A stretch of DNA of 64,000 nt from contig NZ_ARYM01000004.1 in the NCBI RefSeq assembly GCF_000685315.1, positions 62,001 through 126,000 on the forward strand. Reading direction: 5' to 3'. This DNA is from Hyphomonas polymorpha PS728 (lineage in GTDB: Bacteria; Pseudomonadota; Alphaproteobacteria; Caulobacterales; Hyphomonadaceae). Under the pieces are notes generated by a model. That model did no database searches, was not told where the DNA came from, and was given only the letters and a program-made list of their open reading frames with translations. This document shows positions 36,217-45,254 of this stretch, one piece after another; positions within the stretch are counted from its first letter, which is position 1; the number at the start of each line of letters is the position of its first letter. A program made the position numbers and the translations under genes.

Positions 36217-37008
36217 CTATCCCCTTCCATACTCGAATTCGCAGGTCCCCAGGCCCCCGATTCTGGCCACAACCCTGTCACCTGGTGACAGGGTCACCAT
36301 GGGGCCCAGCGCGCCGGTGAGCACGATATCGCCGGCTTTCAGATGATCTCCCTGCGCCGCAAGGGTAGAGGCCAGCCACGCTGCCGCCTCCAGCGGATGA
36401 CCAAGACACGCAGCCCCGACCCCGAGGGAAGCAATCTGGCCGTTGACCTCCATCGCCATTCCGCACGTGTAAAGATCAAGGTCGGCAACTGCATCTTTTG
36501 CGTCACCCAGCACGAAGAATGCGGACGATCCGTTGTCTGCAACAGTGTCGGCGAAAGTAATCTTCCAGTCTGAAATCCGGCTGTCGACGATTTCGATCGC
36601 GGCAAACACCTGACCCGTTGCCTCGAGCACGTCCGCTCTCGTAACTGCCGCGTTCTTCAGATCGGATTTCAGAATAATGGCAATCTCGGCTTCGGCCTTG
36701 GGCTGAATGCATCGTGACGCCAACAAGGTCCCCCGATTTGGAAGGCGCATATCCTCGAACAGAACACCGAAATCAGGCTGATCTACTCCGAGCTGCTGCT
36801 GAACAGACTTCGCCGTCAACCCGACTTTCCGGCCAACCACCTTCCGCCCGGAGTCACTCCAGTAGCTCGTGTTTACAGCCTGAATCGCGTATGCCCCGTC
36901 TACATCCGTCGGAGAAAGAATGTCGCGAAGCGGCGGCACCGTCTGTCCGCTATAAGCTTCCCTCAGCCGATGTGCGGCCGCTTGATACTTATCCCTGTCA
37001 GACGCCAT
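36217..37008 (-). CDS. mhpD: 2-hydroxypenta-2,4-dienoate hydratase (DmpE/BphH/HsaE type)
   Basis: 263 residues of the fumarylacetoacetase-related hydratase family. The metal-binding PKAEAEIAI, the [20 protein letters not shown] signature and the C-terminal LTGALGPM are present. It adds water to the dienoate released by the C-C hydrolase, making the aldolase substrate. It is the first gene of the lower-pathway operon. A cluster operator lies at 37056, between it and the divergent IclR gene. Confidence 0.93.
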   Translation of the reverse strand: MASDRDKYQAAAHRLREAYSGQTVPPLRDILSPTDVDGAYAIQAVNTSYWSDSGRKVVGRKVGLTAKSVQQQLGVDQPDFGVLFEDMRLPNRGTLLASRCIQPKAEAEIAIILKSDLKNAAVTRADVLEATGQVFAAIEIVDSRISDWKITFADTVADNGSSAFFVLGDAKDAVADLDLYTCGMAMEVNGQIASLGVGAACLGHPLEAAAWLASTLAAQGDHLKAGDIVLTGALGPMVTLSPGDRVVARIGGLGTCEFEYGRG

Positions 37009-37055
37009 ATGCGGTGTTCCCTGTTCTCTGTCTCTTGCTGGAGAGAAGCGTTCAA

Positions 37056-37071
37056 TTAGACAAGGGTTTTA
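37056..37071. promoter_or_regulatory. Cluster operator copy (TTAGAC-AAGG-GTTTTA)
   Basis: On the minus strand this reads TAAAAC-CCTT-GTCTAA, fitting TANNAC-N4-GTNNTA apart from the last bases. It lies 48 bp before the hydratase and 68 bp before the IclR gene. Confidence 0.5.
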
Positions 37072-37138
37072 AATTCCGGGTCTTATCTTTTCAATCAACA
37101 CCGCTATGGGAGTTCTCAGGATACGGGAGAAAACGCAT

Positions 37139-37933
37139 ATGTCTCGAACGCACACGACATCGCTCGAAAAGTCACTGGCCCTCCTGAGAAGCATCGTCGC
37201 GGACGGCGGCAATACGCCATTCAATGAAATTGCGGCTGGTCTCGACCTGCCGCTGTCGACAGCTTATCGCCTGGCCTCACAACTGGTGGATGCCGGCTTT
37301 GCCAGCCGCTACGGACCCAATCTTTACGGGCCGGGCCTCGCTGCGACGCTGCTGTACAGTCAAAGCGATGCGTCCGCGCATATTACGCGCGTCGCACGGC
37401 CGCTGCTGAAACAATTGTCCCTGGAAACCGGTCTGACCTCTCATCTTGGCATCCTGGAGAGCGGCATGGTCACCTACAAGATCCGCATCCCGGGCCGCCC
37501 CCCCAGAGCGGCCAGCTTCACACGAGAAGGCATGCAGCTGGAGGCTTACTGCTCGGCACTTGGAAAGGTGCTGCTTGCAGGATTGCCAGACATCGATCTT
37601 GATGACTATCTGCACGAGGGCGCTTTCGTGCCGCTGACGCCTCATACCCTGATTGAGCCCGCCTCCCTGAAACAGGAAATTCTGAAAACCCGGCAGACCG
37701 GATTTGCAATCGACGACAGGGAAGTCAGTGAGGATATGATCTGTCTTGCTGTCCCCGTCGCCGGGCCACTGGGAGAAACCGTCGCCGCGGTATCCGTTTC
37801 GATGCTGGTCGGCAAAGGTCAGAACACAGACCCGATGGGCTTTCACCCCTTCCTCGAAACCTGCGCAAGGACACTCGGTGAACTTCTTGGCGCGCCGAGG
37901 GACGCAGCTCAGGAGGCTGATCAGCGTTCCTGA
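37139..37933 (+). CDS. IclR family transcriptional regulator
   Basis: 264 residues. The winged helix is at the N-terminus (SLEKSLALLRSIVADGG, EIAAGLDLPLSTAYRLASQL) and the effector-binding IclR domain follows (SHLGILESGMVTYKI, YCSALGKVLLAGLP, FAIDDREVSEDMICLAVP). The ATG at 37139 follows GGGAGAA. It is divergent from the lower meta-pathway operon and convergent with the amidohydrolase, either of which it might control in response to an aromatic metabolite. Confidence 0.9.
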   Translation: MSRTHTTSLEKSLALLRSIVADGGNTPFNEIAAGLDLPLSTAYRLASQLVDAGFASRYGPNLYGPGLAATLLYSQSDASAHITRVARPLLKQLSLETGLTSHLGILESGMVTYKIRIPGRPPRAASFTREGMQLEAYCSALGKVLLAGLPDIDLDDYLHEGAFVPLTPHTLIEPASLKQEILKTRQTGFAIDDREVSEDMICLAVPVAGPLGETVAAVSVSMLVGKGQNTDPMGFHPFLETCARTLGELLGAPRDAAQEADQRS

Positions 37934-37940
37934 GAATCTG

Positions 37941-38948
37941 TCAGGGACGGACGATCACTTCGTCGAGGAACCTCTCCGCCGCCCCCCAGTTGAGGTTCTG
38001 AATTTCATTCACGGACAGAGGCAGGTCGGAAATGAACTTCGCCGGATCCTGCTGCATGATCGGATAAGGGTAATCTGTTCCGGCAAAGACGCGACCGGGC
38101 GCGACGTTCCGAACCAGATAGCACAGATAGTCCGGGTCCAGAACATTGCTGTCGAAGTACATCTTCCGGATGGTCTGACTCGGCGCCTCGGGCATGCGTC
38201 CTGCATATCCGTCAGTCGCATGCCATCCCGTATCCATCCGCCCGATGATCGAACCGATCGCACCACCGCCATGACTGAACGCGATGCGAAGACGCGGGAA
38301 GCGGTGCAGGATCCCGCTCATTGCAATCGATGCTGCGGCCATGGCAACATCGATCGGAAAATAGACAAATGCCGTCTCAGCCGGCGGCATGTTTGCGGCT
38401 TTTGCCGCGACCGGCTGAAGCGCATGGACGAAAACCGACAGTCCAAGCGATTCCGCCTCTGCATAAAACGCATCGAACGACGGATCGCCAAGCATCGTGC
38501 CATTGATGTTGCTGCCCAGCTCCACGCCCGAAAGGCCGTAATCGAGCTTGATGCGCCTCAGATATCGCTTTGCTGCGGCAGGATCCTGAAGAGGAACCGC
38601 GCCTAATCCGCGAAAGCGTCCCGGATGCCGGGCAATCATCTCTGCAATCTGAGCATTGACGGCATCGCAGAGGATCACCGCGTCTTCGGTCGCATGCCAG
38701 TAAGACAGCAATTCCGGCATCGGAGAGAGGACCTGCACCGCCACATCATCGCGGTCCATATCCTCAAGACGCCGAGCAATGTCCCAGGACCGGTTGTCGA
38801 GAGACCGGAACGGCTTGTCCCCGATCATGAGCGTGCCCGACACCGGGCTTTCGCAAGCCATGCACGGCCAGCGCCCGGCAGCCTCTGCGTTCGGGGATGC
38901 CGGGTAATCCAATGGCGAGACGTGGCAGTGAACATCAATGATGGGCAC
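37941..38948 (-). CDS. Amidohydrolase family 2 decarboxylase (ACMSD-like)
   Basis: 335 residues. Metal-site motifs in order: DVHCHVS (HxH, residues 5-11), VFVHALQP, FSHGGGAIGS and the final aspartate in AGTDYPYP. This is the aminocarboxymuconate-semialdehyde decarboxylase-like family, which decarboxylates aromatic or ring-cleavage acids without a cofactor; some members are hydrolases. It lies 55 bp downstream of the Rieske beta subunit gene and is probably in the same transcript, suggesting removal of a carboxyl group before or after ring oxidation. Confidence 0.82.
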   Translation of the reverse strand: MPIIDVHCHVSPLDYPASPNAEAAGRWPCMACESPVSGTLMIGDKPFRSLDNRSWDIARRLEDMDRDDVAVQVLSPMPELLSYWHATEDAVILCDAVNAQIAEMIARHPGRFRGLGAVPLQDPAAAKRYLRRIKLDYGLSGVELGSNINGTMLGDPSFDAFYAEAESLGLSVFVHALQPVAAKAANMPPAETAFVYFPIDVAMAAASIAMSGILHRFPRLRIAFSHGGGAIGSIIGRMDTGWHATDGYAGRMPEAPSQTIRKMYFDSNVLDPDYLCYLVRNVAPGRVFAGTDYPYPIMQQDPAKFISDLPLSVNEIQNLNWGAAERFLDEVIVRP

Positions 38949-39003
38949 AAGCAGGCTCCAGGTCCGGGACAGTCAGAAAAAATCTGACCCAGCGGTTAAA
39001 CGA

Positions 39004-39528
39004 TTACAGAATTATTGTGACCTTACCCTGATCGCGAAGACTGTTGGACGCGAGGAAGGACCGCTTGGACAGGATCCGCAGCTTCCCACCTACCGTTCTG
39101 AAAATATAATTATGGTGTCCCGCATAGATGTCGATCACGTCGTTTTTTGCGCGATGCGTAATGAAGCGGCAGGTCACGTGAACACCTTTTTCATCACTCC
39201 CTCTAACCCGGACGTTCGATATCAGGTGGGACTGCACCGAACGGGGCCACTCGGCATGTGCCGCCTTGTCCAGCAACCGCTTCACGCGGTGCCCGAGCCG
39301 GAAATAGTTATCGGCAATGTAAAAAAGGTCTTGCGCAGAATCCGCCGTGTCCGGCGCGCCCGCCCGCGGTACCTCATAAACCGACTCCTCGGTGAAAAGG
39401 GCAAGCCACTCTTCGAGCCGCCATTCGTCGAGCATGGCGGCTTCTTCAAATAAGAAATCCTCATAGACGGCGCGCGGCAATGGCTGCTCTACTTTTGCGC
39501 CTGCTACCTGTTTCTGATCAGCCATCAT
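39004..39528 (-). CDS. Ring-hydroxylating dioxygenase beta subunit
   Basis: 174 residues of the cone-shaped SnoaL-like beta-subunit family: EEAAMLDEWRLEEWLALFTE at the N-terminal side, then YFRLGHRVKRLL and the C-terminal LRILSKRSFLAS. It is structural and stabilises the alpha trimer. The ATG at 39528 overlaps the alpha stop (ATGA) and follows GGGAGG. Confidence 0.92.
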   Translation of the reverse strand: MMADQKQVAGAKVEQPLPRAVYEDFLFEEAAMLDEWRLEEWLALFTEESVYEVPRAGAPDTADSAQDLFYIADNYFRLGHRVKRLLDKAAHAEWPRSVQSHLISNVRVRGSDEKGVHVTCRFITHRAKNDVIDIYAGHHNYIFRTVGGKLRILSKRSFLASNSLRDQGKVTIIL

Positions 39529-40814
39529 TCGCCTCCCATCCTGCGATCCCATTCGCGCCAGAAGCAGCGCATCTGCTCTTCATCATCCGCCCTGAACGGC
39601 TCACCCGCCCCGCGCGACAGGCCACGCGAAATGTCGTTCCATGGCGCTAGCTGGTGGGCGGCGTACCCCCGATAGGCCGACTCAAGCGCCTCGACATCGT
39701 CCGGCGTGGCAAAGCCGCCCGGCCCGAGGAATTCCAGAAAATTGTCCAGACGCCGCTTACGGAAGTCCCTTGATTCTCCTTTTACACCGAGCGCCCATGC
39801 CGTCACATTCATGAGCCCCGGTTCCACCGGATAAAATGTCCGCACCGTGATCGCCATGATATCGTTGATCACAAGGTTGGGAAAAATACCCGTGTTGCGG
39901 CCAAGCTGGCAGATACGGTTAGCCTGCTCCACTCCGACACGGCTGATCACTTCACGCTTGATCTCGTCAACTTCAGTCTTGGCCTTCTCCCCCCAGGCGG
40001 GGATCCACTTGGCGACTGGCCGCCCCCAGGGCGCGTCGCCCTCAATGGCCGCATGACCATTCTTCAGGTTCATGACATTGGTGACCTTGGGCAACTCAGC
40101 CGGCCCACCAATCGCATCGGCGAGATACTTGAAGTATGTCTCGTGCGTGTCCATTGCATGATAGCCATCGTAACTGTTCTCCATAAGGAGCTTCCAGTTC
40201 GAGCGAATGCTGTATTTCTGCGCGCCGCCTGCGACCTCCATGCCGTTCGGCCCGTGCTGGTCGATGATATCGAGCACAAGCTTGGCATCTGCCAGATAGG
40301 AGTCCAGCGAGTTCGCGCCGTTGTCATAGTTGATGAAGTAGAAATCCCGATAGTGCTCCAGCTTTACCTGAACCAGGTTGGCGCAACCATCATGGTTGAA
40401 GTTTTCCGGATAGGTGCCCGGCTGGTGGCGCGTCGCATAGCTGCCATTATTGTTGAACGCCCAGCCGTGATAGAAACACCTGAAGCCAAGTGAATTGCCA
40501 GCCTCCTGACGCTCCACCATCGCGCCCCTGTGCGGACAGGTATTGAGGAAAGCATGAAACTCACCCTTCCGGTCGCGATTGAAGATAATCTCCTTGCCGC
40601 CGACATTGCGCGTCACGAAGTCATTGGGATTAGGCAACTCAGACGCATGACCGAGAAACAGCCAGCACCGGCTGAAAATCCTGTCCCGCTCCATCGCGAG
40701 CACTTCGTCATCCAGGAACGCTTTGCGATTGACCCTGAACAGCCCGTTTTCGCGATCGTCCACGACCATGGACGTTCCGCGCGTTTTACTTTCAGTGACC
40801 AATGAATCCGGCAT
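39525..40814 (-). CDS. Rieske ring-hydroxylating dioxygenase alpha subunit
   Basis: 429 residues. Rieske cluster motifs CPHRG (93-97) and CFYHGW (113-118), then the mononuclear iron site NSYDGYHAMDTH (213-224; H219 and H224) with a later aspartate in VINDIMAI. With its beta subunit it would insert O2 into an aromatic ring to give a cis-diol, or monohydroxylate it. The ATG at 40814 is preceded by AGGAGG; an upstream in-frame start was rejected. Electron partners: the ferredoxin at 31703 is a candidate; no reductase is seen. A cluster operator lies at 40964, shared with the divergent GntR gene. Confidence 0.93.
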   Translation of the reverse strand: MPDSLVTESKTRGTSMVVDDRENGLFRVNRKAFLDDEVLAMERDRIFSRCWLFLGHASELPNPNDFVTRNVGGKEIIFNRDRKGEFHAFLNTCPHRGAMVERQEAGNSLGFRCFYHGWAFNNNGSYATRHQPGTYPENFNHDGCANLVQVKLEHYRDFYFINYDNGANSLDSYLADAKLVLDIIDQHGPNGMEVAGGAQKYSIRSNWKLLMENSYDGYHAMDTHETYFKYLADAIGGPAELPKVTNVMNLKNGHAAIEGDAPWGRPVAKWIPAWGEKAKTEVDEIKREVISRVGVEQANRICQLGRNTGIFPNLVINDIMAITVRTFYPVEPGLMNVTAWALGVKGESRDFRKRRLDNFLEFLGPGGFATPDDVEALESAYRGYAAHQLAPWNDISRGLSRGAGEPFRADDEEQMRCFWREWDRRMGGE

Positions 40815-40963
40815 GCCAATCCTCCTGCACCTCGCCCCGCCCGCTCTGTTCCGGGACCAATTTATCGCCATAAGAGGCTTCGATCAGGGGCTTTTCGTCC
40901 ACCTTGATGCGCCTTCCAAATGGTATTACCAATCGATATTGTCCCGGGCGCGGACTGTCAAAC

Positions 40964-40979
40964 TAAAATAATTGTTTTA
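40964..40979. promoter_or_regulatory. Cluster operator copy (TAAAAT-AATT-GTTTTA)
   Basis: Part of a 19-bp segment AACTAAAATAATTGTTTTA (40961-40979) that recurs identically at 61196-61214. It lies between the Rieske alpha gene and the divergent GntR gene. Confidence 0.6.
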
Positions 40980-41143
40980 CGCGATAACAACAGTGCGTCA
41001 ATGTGCGATCAGGAACTGGACAGGTGGTGTATGCCGTTCTGCGTACCCTTGCTCGCCACAACCGCGACAGGGGTTGTTTGGACATCTTGGAGAAGGAAGA
41101 ATGCTTCGGCTGTGACAGCTGCAGAGTTGAAGCCGGACGGATC

Positions 41144-41869
41144 ATGACCCAACGTCTTTTTGAAGAAGTCTATAACTCTATCCGCCGCGACCTGATGCGA
41201 GGAAAGCTGAAGCCCGGCGATAAGCTTCCGTCCGAGCGCGACCTCGCTGAGCAACTCGGTGTGGGCCGCCCTGTGGTCCGCGAAGCGCTGCGCGCACTTG
41301 AAAACTCCGGGATGCTTGAACTGCGCAAGGGCGTCAGCGGGGGCGCCTTCATTCGACAGGGAGATGGCCGGGCAGTCTCCAGGACAGTCAATGACCTCGT
41401 ATTCCTGGGGAAGCTGTCACTGGACCAGCTCACCGAGGCGCGGAGCTACCTGCTCGACCAGGCCGTCCGGCTCGCCTGCGCGCGCGGGACCGATGCCGAC
41501 TTCGCGGCACTGGACGCAAACGTCGAACGCATGCGCGTCGCTATCGAAGCGCAGGCTGTCGAGGCGTCGATCTCTGAGATCATGGACTTCTACGCACTCC
41601 TGGGCACCGCCGCCAAGAATGACGTGCTGACCGTGATAATTGGATCGCTATCGGAGATCATCGCCCAGATCCTGCTCGCTCTCCGGCCAGAACACCTGAC
41701 CGATCTCGTCGCCATGAGGCGGGAAGTTCTGGATAAGATCAGGCAGCGCGATGCCGACGCAGCCTCAGCTGCAATGGCGGCGCACATGGCAGTGCTGCAC
41801 GCCTATGTTGTGCAAAAATCCGGCAACCTGCACATGCTGGATCTCGAGCCATTTGATAGCCACGCCTGA
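41144..41869 (+). CDS. GntR family regulator, FadR/FCD type
   Basis: 241 residues. N-terminal winged helix (KLPSERDLAEQLGVGRPVVR, EALRALENSGMLELRKG) and an all-helical FCD effector domain. The ATG at 41144 follows GGACGGATC; the frame is open 47 codons upstream without family similarity. It is divergent from the Rieske operon with the 40964 palindrome in between, so it may be a local regulator responding to an organic-acid ligand. Confidence 0.88.
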   Translation: MTQRLFEEVYNSIRRDLMRGKLKPGDKLPSERDLAEQLGVGRPVVREALRALENSGMLELRKGVSGGAFIRQGDGRAVSRTVNDLVFLGKLSLDQLTEARSYLLDQAVRLACARGTDADFAALDANVERMRVAIEAQAVEASISEIMDFYALLGTAAKNDVLTVIIGSLSEIIAQILLALRPEHLTDLVAMRREVLDKIRQRDADAASAAMAAHMAVLHAYVVQKSGNLHMLDLEPFDSHA

Positions 41870-42311
41870 TATGTCTCATGGAGGGACAGAGCCTCCTTAG
41901 CTGAGCGGCGCAGCGACACGCCGAAGGGTTCAGCCTGGCCCGCCGTCAGGTAAAAAGATTTCAGTGGCGTAAAAGAGAAACGGACTGCGCGGCCTGAACC
42001 AGTGTTGGGTACACCGGGGCATAGGTGCAGCGTGCCGGAAAATGGGGTGCACAGACCTTCGTCGCCCGCTTTCCCCGCAACGCATTGAGGTGACCCGTCA
42101 TCCGGGGAGCGCAAGACCCATGATCTTCCGCCGCGCACGAAGGGAGCCCCTGCCCTTAAGCAGATCACAGTTCCCGGAAAACCCAAACGCATGAGACAGC
42201 CTCAAGCCACCGACAGGCTCGCCGGGCAAGCGGCTGGACCGGTTCCTGCCAAAGCAATCCACCGGCGGATCCAGCTGCCGCCCCGCGAGCCTGACAGACC
42301 GCCCCGGTTTT
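41870..42311. other. Gene-free stretch, 442 bp
   Basis: Between the GntR gene end and the convergent acyl-CoA dehydrogenase end. Frames on both strands have no recognisable product. A short GGAGG-GACAGAG-CCTCC stem near 41881 might help terminate the GntR transcript. No operator copy was seen. Confidence 0.5.
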
Positions 42312-43424
42312 CTAGGCCGCATCCTGCTCCAGGAAGCGGACGACCTGTTCGCGCTGCGAGGCAGGCGAACCCAGCAGCTCGGCATTGCAACGGGCCCGCT
42401 TGTAATAGAGATGATTTTTCATCTCCCAGGTAAAGCCGATCGCACCGTAAACCTGAATGTTCCGGTGCGATGCCTCCTTATACTGATCACTGGCGTAGCT
42501 CTGCGCCATGGCCGCAGCGAGGCTCGACCGGCTGTCACCTTCTGACAGCGCCCAGGCCGCGTATTGCACCATGGCGTTAGCGCCTTCTGCAGCACCCGCA
42601 ATATTTGCAAGCTGGTGCTTGATGGCCTGGAAAGCGCCGATTGGCCGGCCAAACGCAATCCTCTGTTTAGCGTAAGACACCGCATCGTCGAGAACGGCCC
42701 GGATCCCAGAAGCGCTTTCAGCTGCCAGGACAAGGTAGAGCCGGTCGCGCACCCATGGCCAGACCTGATCGCTGCTCTGGTCCAGCCGCTCAGCCTCGAC
42801 CTCTTTCAGTACAAGCTTGCAGACCTGGCGCGTTATATCCCGCCAGGGCAGGACTTCAATTTCAACGCCGGCAGTCTCCGCATCGACAAGAAAAAAGTCC
42901 TTTCGACCCTCAACGAGGGCCGAAACAATAATCTTGTCCGCAGATGCTGCATCGACCACGAAAGACTTCGTACCCGATAGCCGATAGCGATCACCTGCCT
43001 TCGTGGCTGCGACATCCGTCGCCATATTGTCGTACGATCCGCTTTCATCAGCGACCGCGAGCGCCAGCTTCAGGCCCTCTGCAAGCTTGGGCAGGTACGC
43101 CATTTTCTGGGCTTCCGAACCCGCCATTTCGATAGCCCATGCACCCGCAAGCGTTCCGAACAGGGGTGACGGAGCCAGCGTGCGCCCGGTTTCGCCGATA
43201 ATCATGACCAGGTCGATATAGCTCATTCCGAGTCCGCCATAGACCTCGGGAACCGCAATAGCGCTCCACCCGAGCTCAACGATCTTGTCCCAGAGCTGAT
43301 CATACCCTGCTGCCGACACATCTGCGCCCGGCCGAAGGAGCGGCGACAGATCAACCCGCTCGTCGACAAACTTGGCGGCGGAATCGCGAAGGAACTCGTG
43401 GTCCTCACTCAGTGCAAAATTCAT
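42312..43424 (-). CDS. Acyl-CoA dehydrogenase, catalytic partner of a two-gene pair
   Basis: 370 residues. Acyl-CoA dehydrogenase fold with EDHEFLRDSAAKFVDERVD at the N-terminus, AFGRPIGAFQAIKHQLAN in the C-terminal domain, and a glutamate at the usual catalytic place in AIGFTWEMKNH. The middle-domain FAD motif is degenerate (AVADESGSYDN). It starts 8 bp after the 400-residue partner at 43433. Such unequal pairs are typical of alpha2beta2 dehydrogenases acting on bulky cyclic acyl-CoAs, for example steroid side chains. The pairing is inferred from order and divergence. Confidence 0.85.
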   Translation of the reverse strand: MNFALSEDHEFLRDSAAKFVDERVDLSPLLRPGADVSAAGYDQLWDKIVELGWSAIAVPEVYGGLGMSYIDLVMIIGETGRTLAPSPLFGTLAGAWAIEMAGSEAQKMAYLPKLAEGLKLALAVADESGSYDNMATDVAATKAGDRYRLSGTKSFVVDAASADKIIVSALVEGRKDFFLVDAETAGVEIEVLPWRDITRQVCKLVLKEVEAERLDQSSDQVWPWVRDRLYLVLAAESASGIRAVLDDAVSYAKQRIAFGRPIGAFQAIKHQLANIAGAAEGANAMVQYAAWALSEGDSRSSLAAAMAQSYASDQYKEASHRNIQVYGAIGFTWEMKNHLYYKRARCNAELLGSPASQREQVVRFLEQDAA

Positions 43425-43432
43425 GCTGTGTC

Positions 43433-44635
43433 CTACTCTGCTGCTTTGGCCCGGCCGCCGGAAAGCTCCGAGAACGGAATCTTTGCAGTCGGGTCTATAT
43501 CTCTGGGAAGCCCCAGCACACGCTCAGCCACCACGTTCAGCAGCACTTCCTGCGTGCCGACGCCCAGCGTATTGGCCGGTGAGAACCAGTAGGCGTAATC
43601 CCAGTCAGAGAACATGCCCCACTTCTTGTCGGGCAAGGGCAGCACGTCCGGGTCACGGATCATGCCCGCCGCGCCTTGCGAGCGCTTGGCGATGTCGGCC
43701 ATGCGCTGCCCGTGCGGCGAAGACAGCATCTTGCCCGCACTGCCCTCGAAGCCGGCAGGCTTGCCATTCATCCGGTTGCTCATATTCCGGTAGGTCAGCA
43801 GCCGCAGGATCTCGCCTTCGATATACGTCTTGGCGGCATCATCGCGGAGAAGCGGATCGCTGATGCGTCCGGTTTTGATAAGACCATCCATAAGATCCCG
43901 CGCCGTCGGCCCCATACCCCAGACGACACCTGGCTTCGTCATGCCGACGCGCTCGGTCTGAAGCTGCTCGATTGCCAGCTTCCAGCCATCCCCTTCCCGT
44001 CCGAGAAGGGCATCGGCCGGCACCTTCACATTGTCGAGAAATACTTCGTTATACTCGTTCTTGTTGCCCGTAAGGTCGATGATAGGGTTCACGGTGATAC
44101 CCGGGCTGTGCATGTCGATGAGAAACATGCTGAGGCCCGTATGTTTGGGCTTACTGGTGTCCGTGCGCGCCACGAGAACGCCCACCGAAGCGTGATCGGC
44201 CACCGACGTCCAGATCTTGTGACCATTTACAATGTAGTGATCACCCTCAAGTTTAGCGGTCGTACGCAGTCCACCCAGATCAGAGCCGCCAGACGGCTCG
44301 GAGAAGAGCATGCACCAGATTTCCTCGCATGCGAGCGCCGGCGGCAGGAACTTCTGGCGCTGCGCCTCGGTGCCATGGGTCAGCAGGGACTGGCCGCACT
44401 GATTCAGGCCGATCGCGTTAATCGTGTAGGGAAGCTCAAGGCCTGCCCGCTGAATTTCCTCGTCGATAATCCATTGCATCTCCGCGTCGGCCGACACGCC
44501 CCAGGGCTCCGGCCAGTTAGAGGCAGTCCAGCCCTGCGCAGCCAGCTGGGCGTAAGTTGGGTTGGGATTCTTTTCAAACCAGCTGCGCACCTTTACGCGC
44601 CGCGGGTCATCTTCTCCCGGAAAATTGAAGTCCAA
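43433..44635 (-). CDS. Acyl-CoA dehydrogenase, FAD-binding partner of a two-gene pair
   Basis: 400 residues. The FAD and acyl motif LFSEPSGGSDLGGLRTTA and WTSVADHASVGVLVARTD are well kept. The C-terminal region lacks the usual Gly-Tyr-x-x-Glu catalytic segment and reads MIRDPDVLPLPDKKWG instead. It opens with DFNFPGEDDPRRVKVRSWFE, typical of the long subunit. Together with the 370-residue neighbour it probably forms one active site per heterodimer. A cluster operator lies 174 bp upstream at 44809. Confidence 0.87.
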   Translation of the reverse strand: MDFNFPGEDDPRRVKVRSWFEKNPNPTYAQLAAQGWTASNWPEPWGVSADAEMQWIIDEEIQRAGLELPYTINAIGLNQCGQSLLTHGTEAQRQKFLPPALACEEIWCMLFSEPSGGSDLGGLRTTAKLEGDHYIVNGHKIWTSVADHASVGVLVARTDTSKPKHTGLSMFLIDMHSPGITVNPIIDLTGNKNEYNEVFLDNVKVPADALLGREGDGWKLAIEQLQTERVGMTKPGVVWGMGPTARDLMDGLIKTGRISDPLLRDDAAKTYIEGEILRLLTYRNMSNRMNGKPAGFEGSAGKMLSSPHGQRMADIAKRSQGAAGMIRDPDVLPLPDKKWGMFSDWDYAYWFSPANTLGVGTQEVLLNVVAERVLGLPRDIDPTAKIPFSELSGGRAKAAE

Positions 44636-45254
44636 AGTTTATCCCTCCGCTTTACTTCCTGTAGGCTGCGCCCATCACACCAGACGAGAGACAGCGCATA
44701 GAATCTTACCTGTTTCAGCCGTTTCGAGATGCCATTCCGTTGTTCGCGGTGCGCAATCCCGGCGTCCAAGACCAGGGCGCCCACGGAACACCCTCGCCAC
44801 GGCTTCATTAGTTCGTTTGTTTTAGTTCGACGTCAAGCCCTTGCGCGCAGGAAGGCCATCGATCTGCCTTCCCTTCCCATGCGGAGCGTCCCGATACGGA
44901 CAGCTTTGCCGCCAGCTTTCCGAAGATGACGCCTGATACTTGATTGTGCCTTGTGCCCGCCCAGCCGGCCCCAGCCTCCCTCAGGCTCAGACAGAAAAGC
45001 GAGACAGATAGGGACGCAGGCCACGATCACGCCCGACGTCCCGAGCAGAACAGCCTGCCTGGCCCTTTCACATTGCGAAGCTGTCACGGATAAGCGACGT
45101 GCTGAGGGGTGAGGATGCCCGCGCTCCCGAGCGCCTCCTTCTGGGACAGAGACGTTGGCAAGCCCGGCCTGGGATAAGCCTCGGTATCAACACGCCCGCC
45201 CCTCTGCCGAAAACAGCTATGCTTAGATTTTAGAGAAACCTCCGCCCGCGCAGG
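44636..45254. other. Gene-free stretch, 619 bp, with an operator copy
   Basis: No supportable gene on either strand. It holds the operator at 44809-44824 and should contain the promoter of the acyl-CoA dehydrogenase pair. The rest, toward the end of the dehydrogenase at 45255, shows nothing I can name. Confidence 0.5.
44809..44824. promoter_or_regulatory. Cluster operator copy (TAGTTC-GTTT-GTTTTA)
   Basis: One mismatch to TANNAC-N4-GTNNTA. On the minus strand it reads TAAAAC-AAAC-GAACTA, sharing AAAACAAACG with the 29328 copy. Confidence 0.5.

Noticed and set aside
41803-42192. 129-codon minus-strand frame after the GntR gene
   Set aside because: It runs into the GntR gene, has no start signal, and its composition looks like chance reading of GC-rich DNA.
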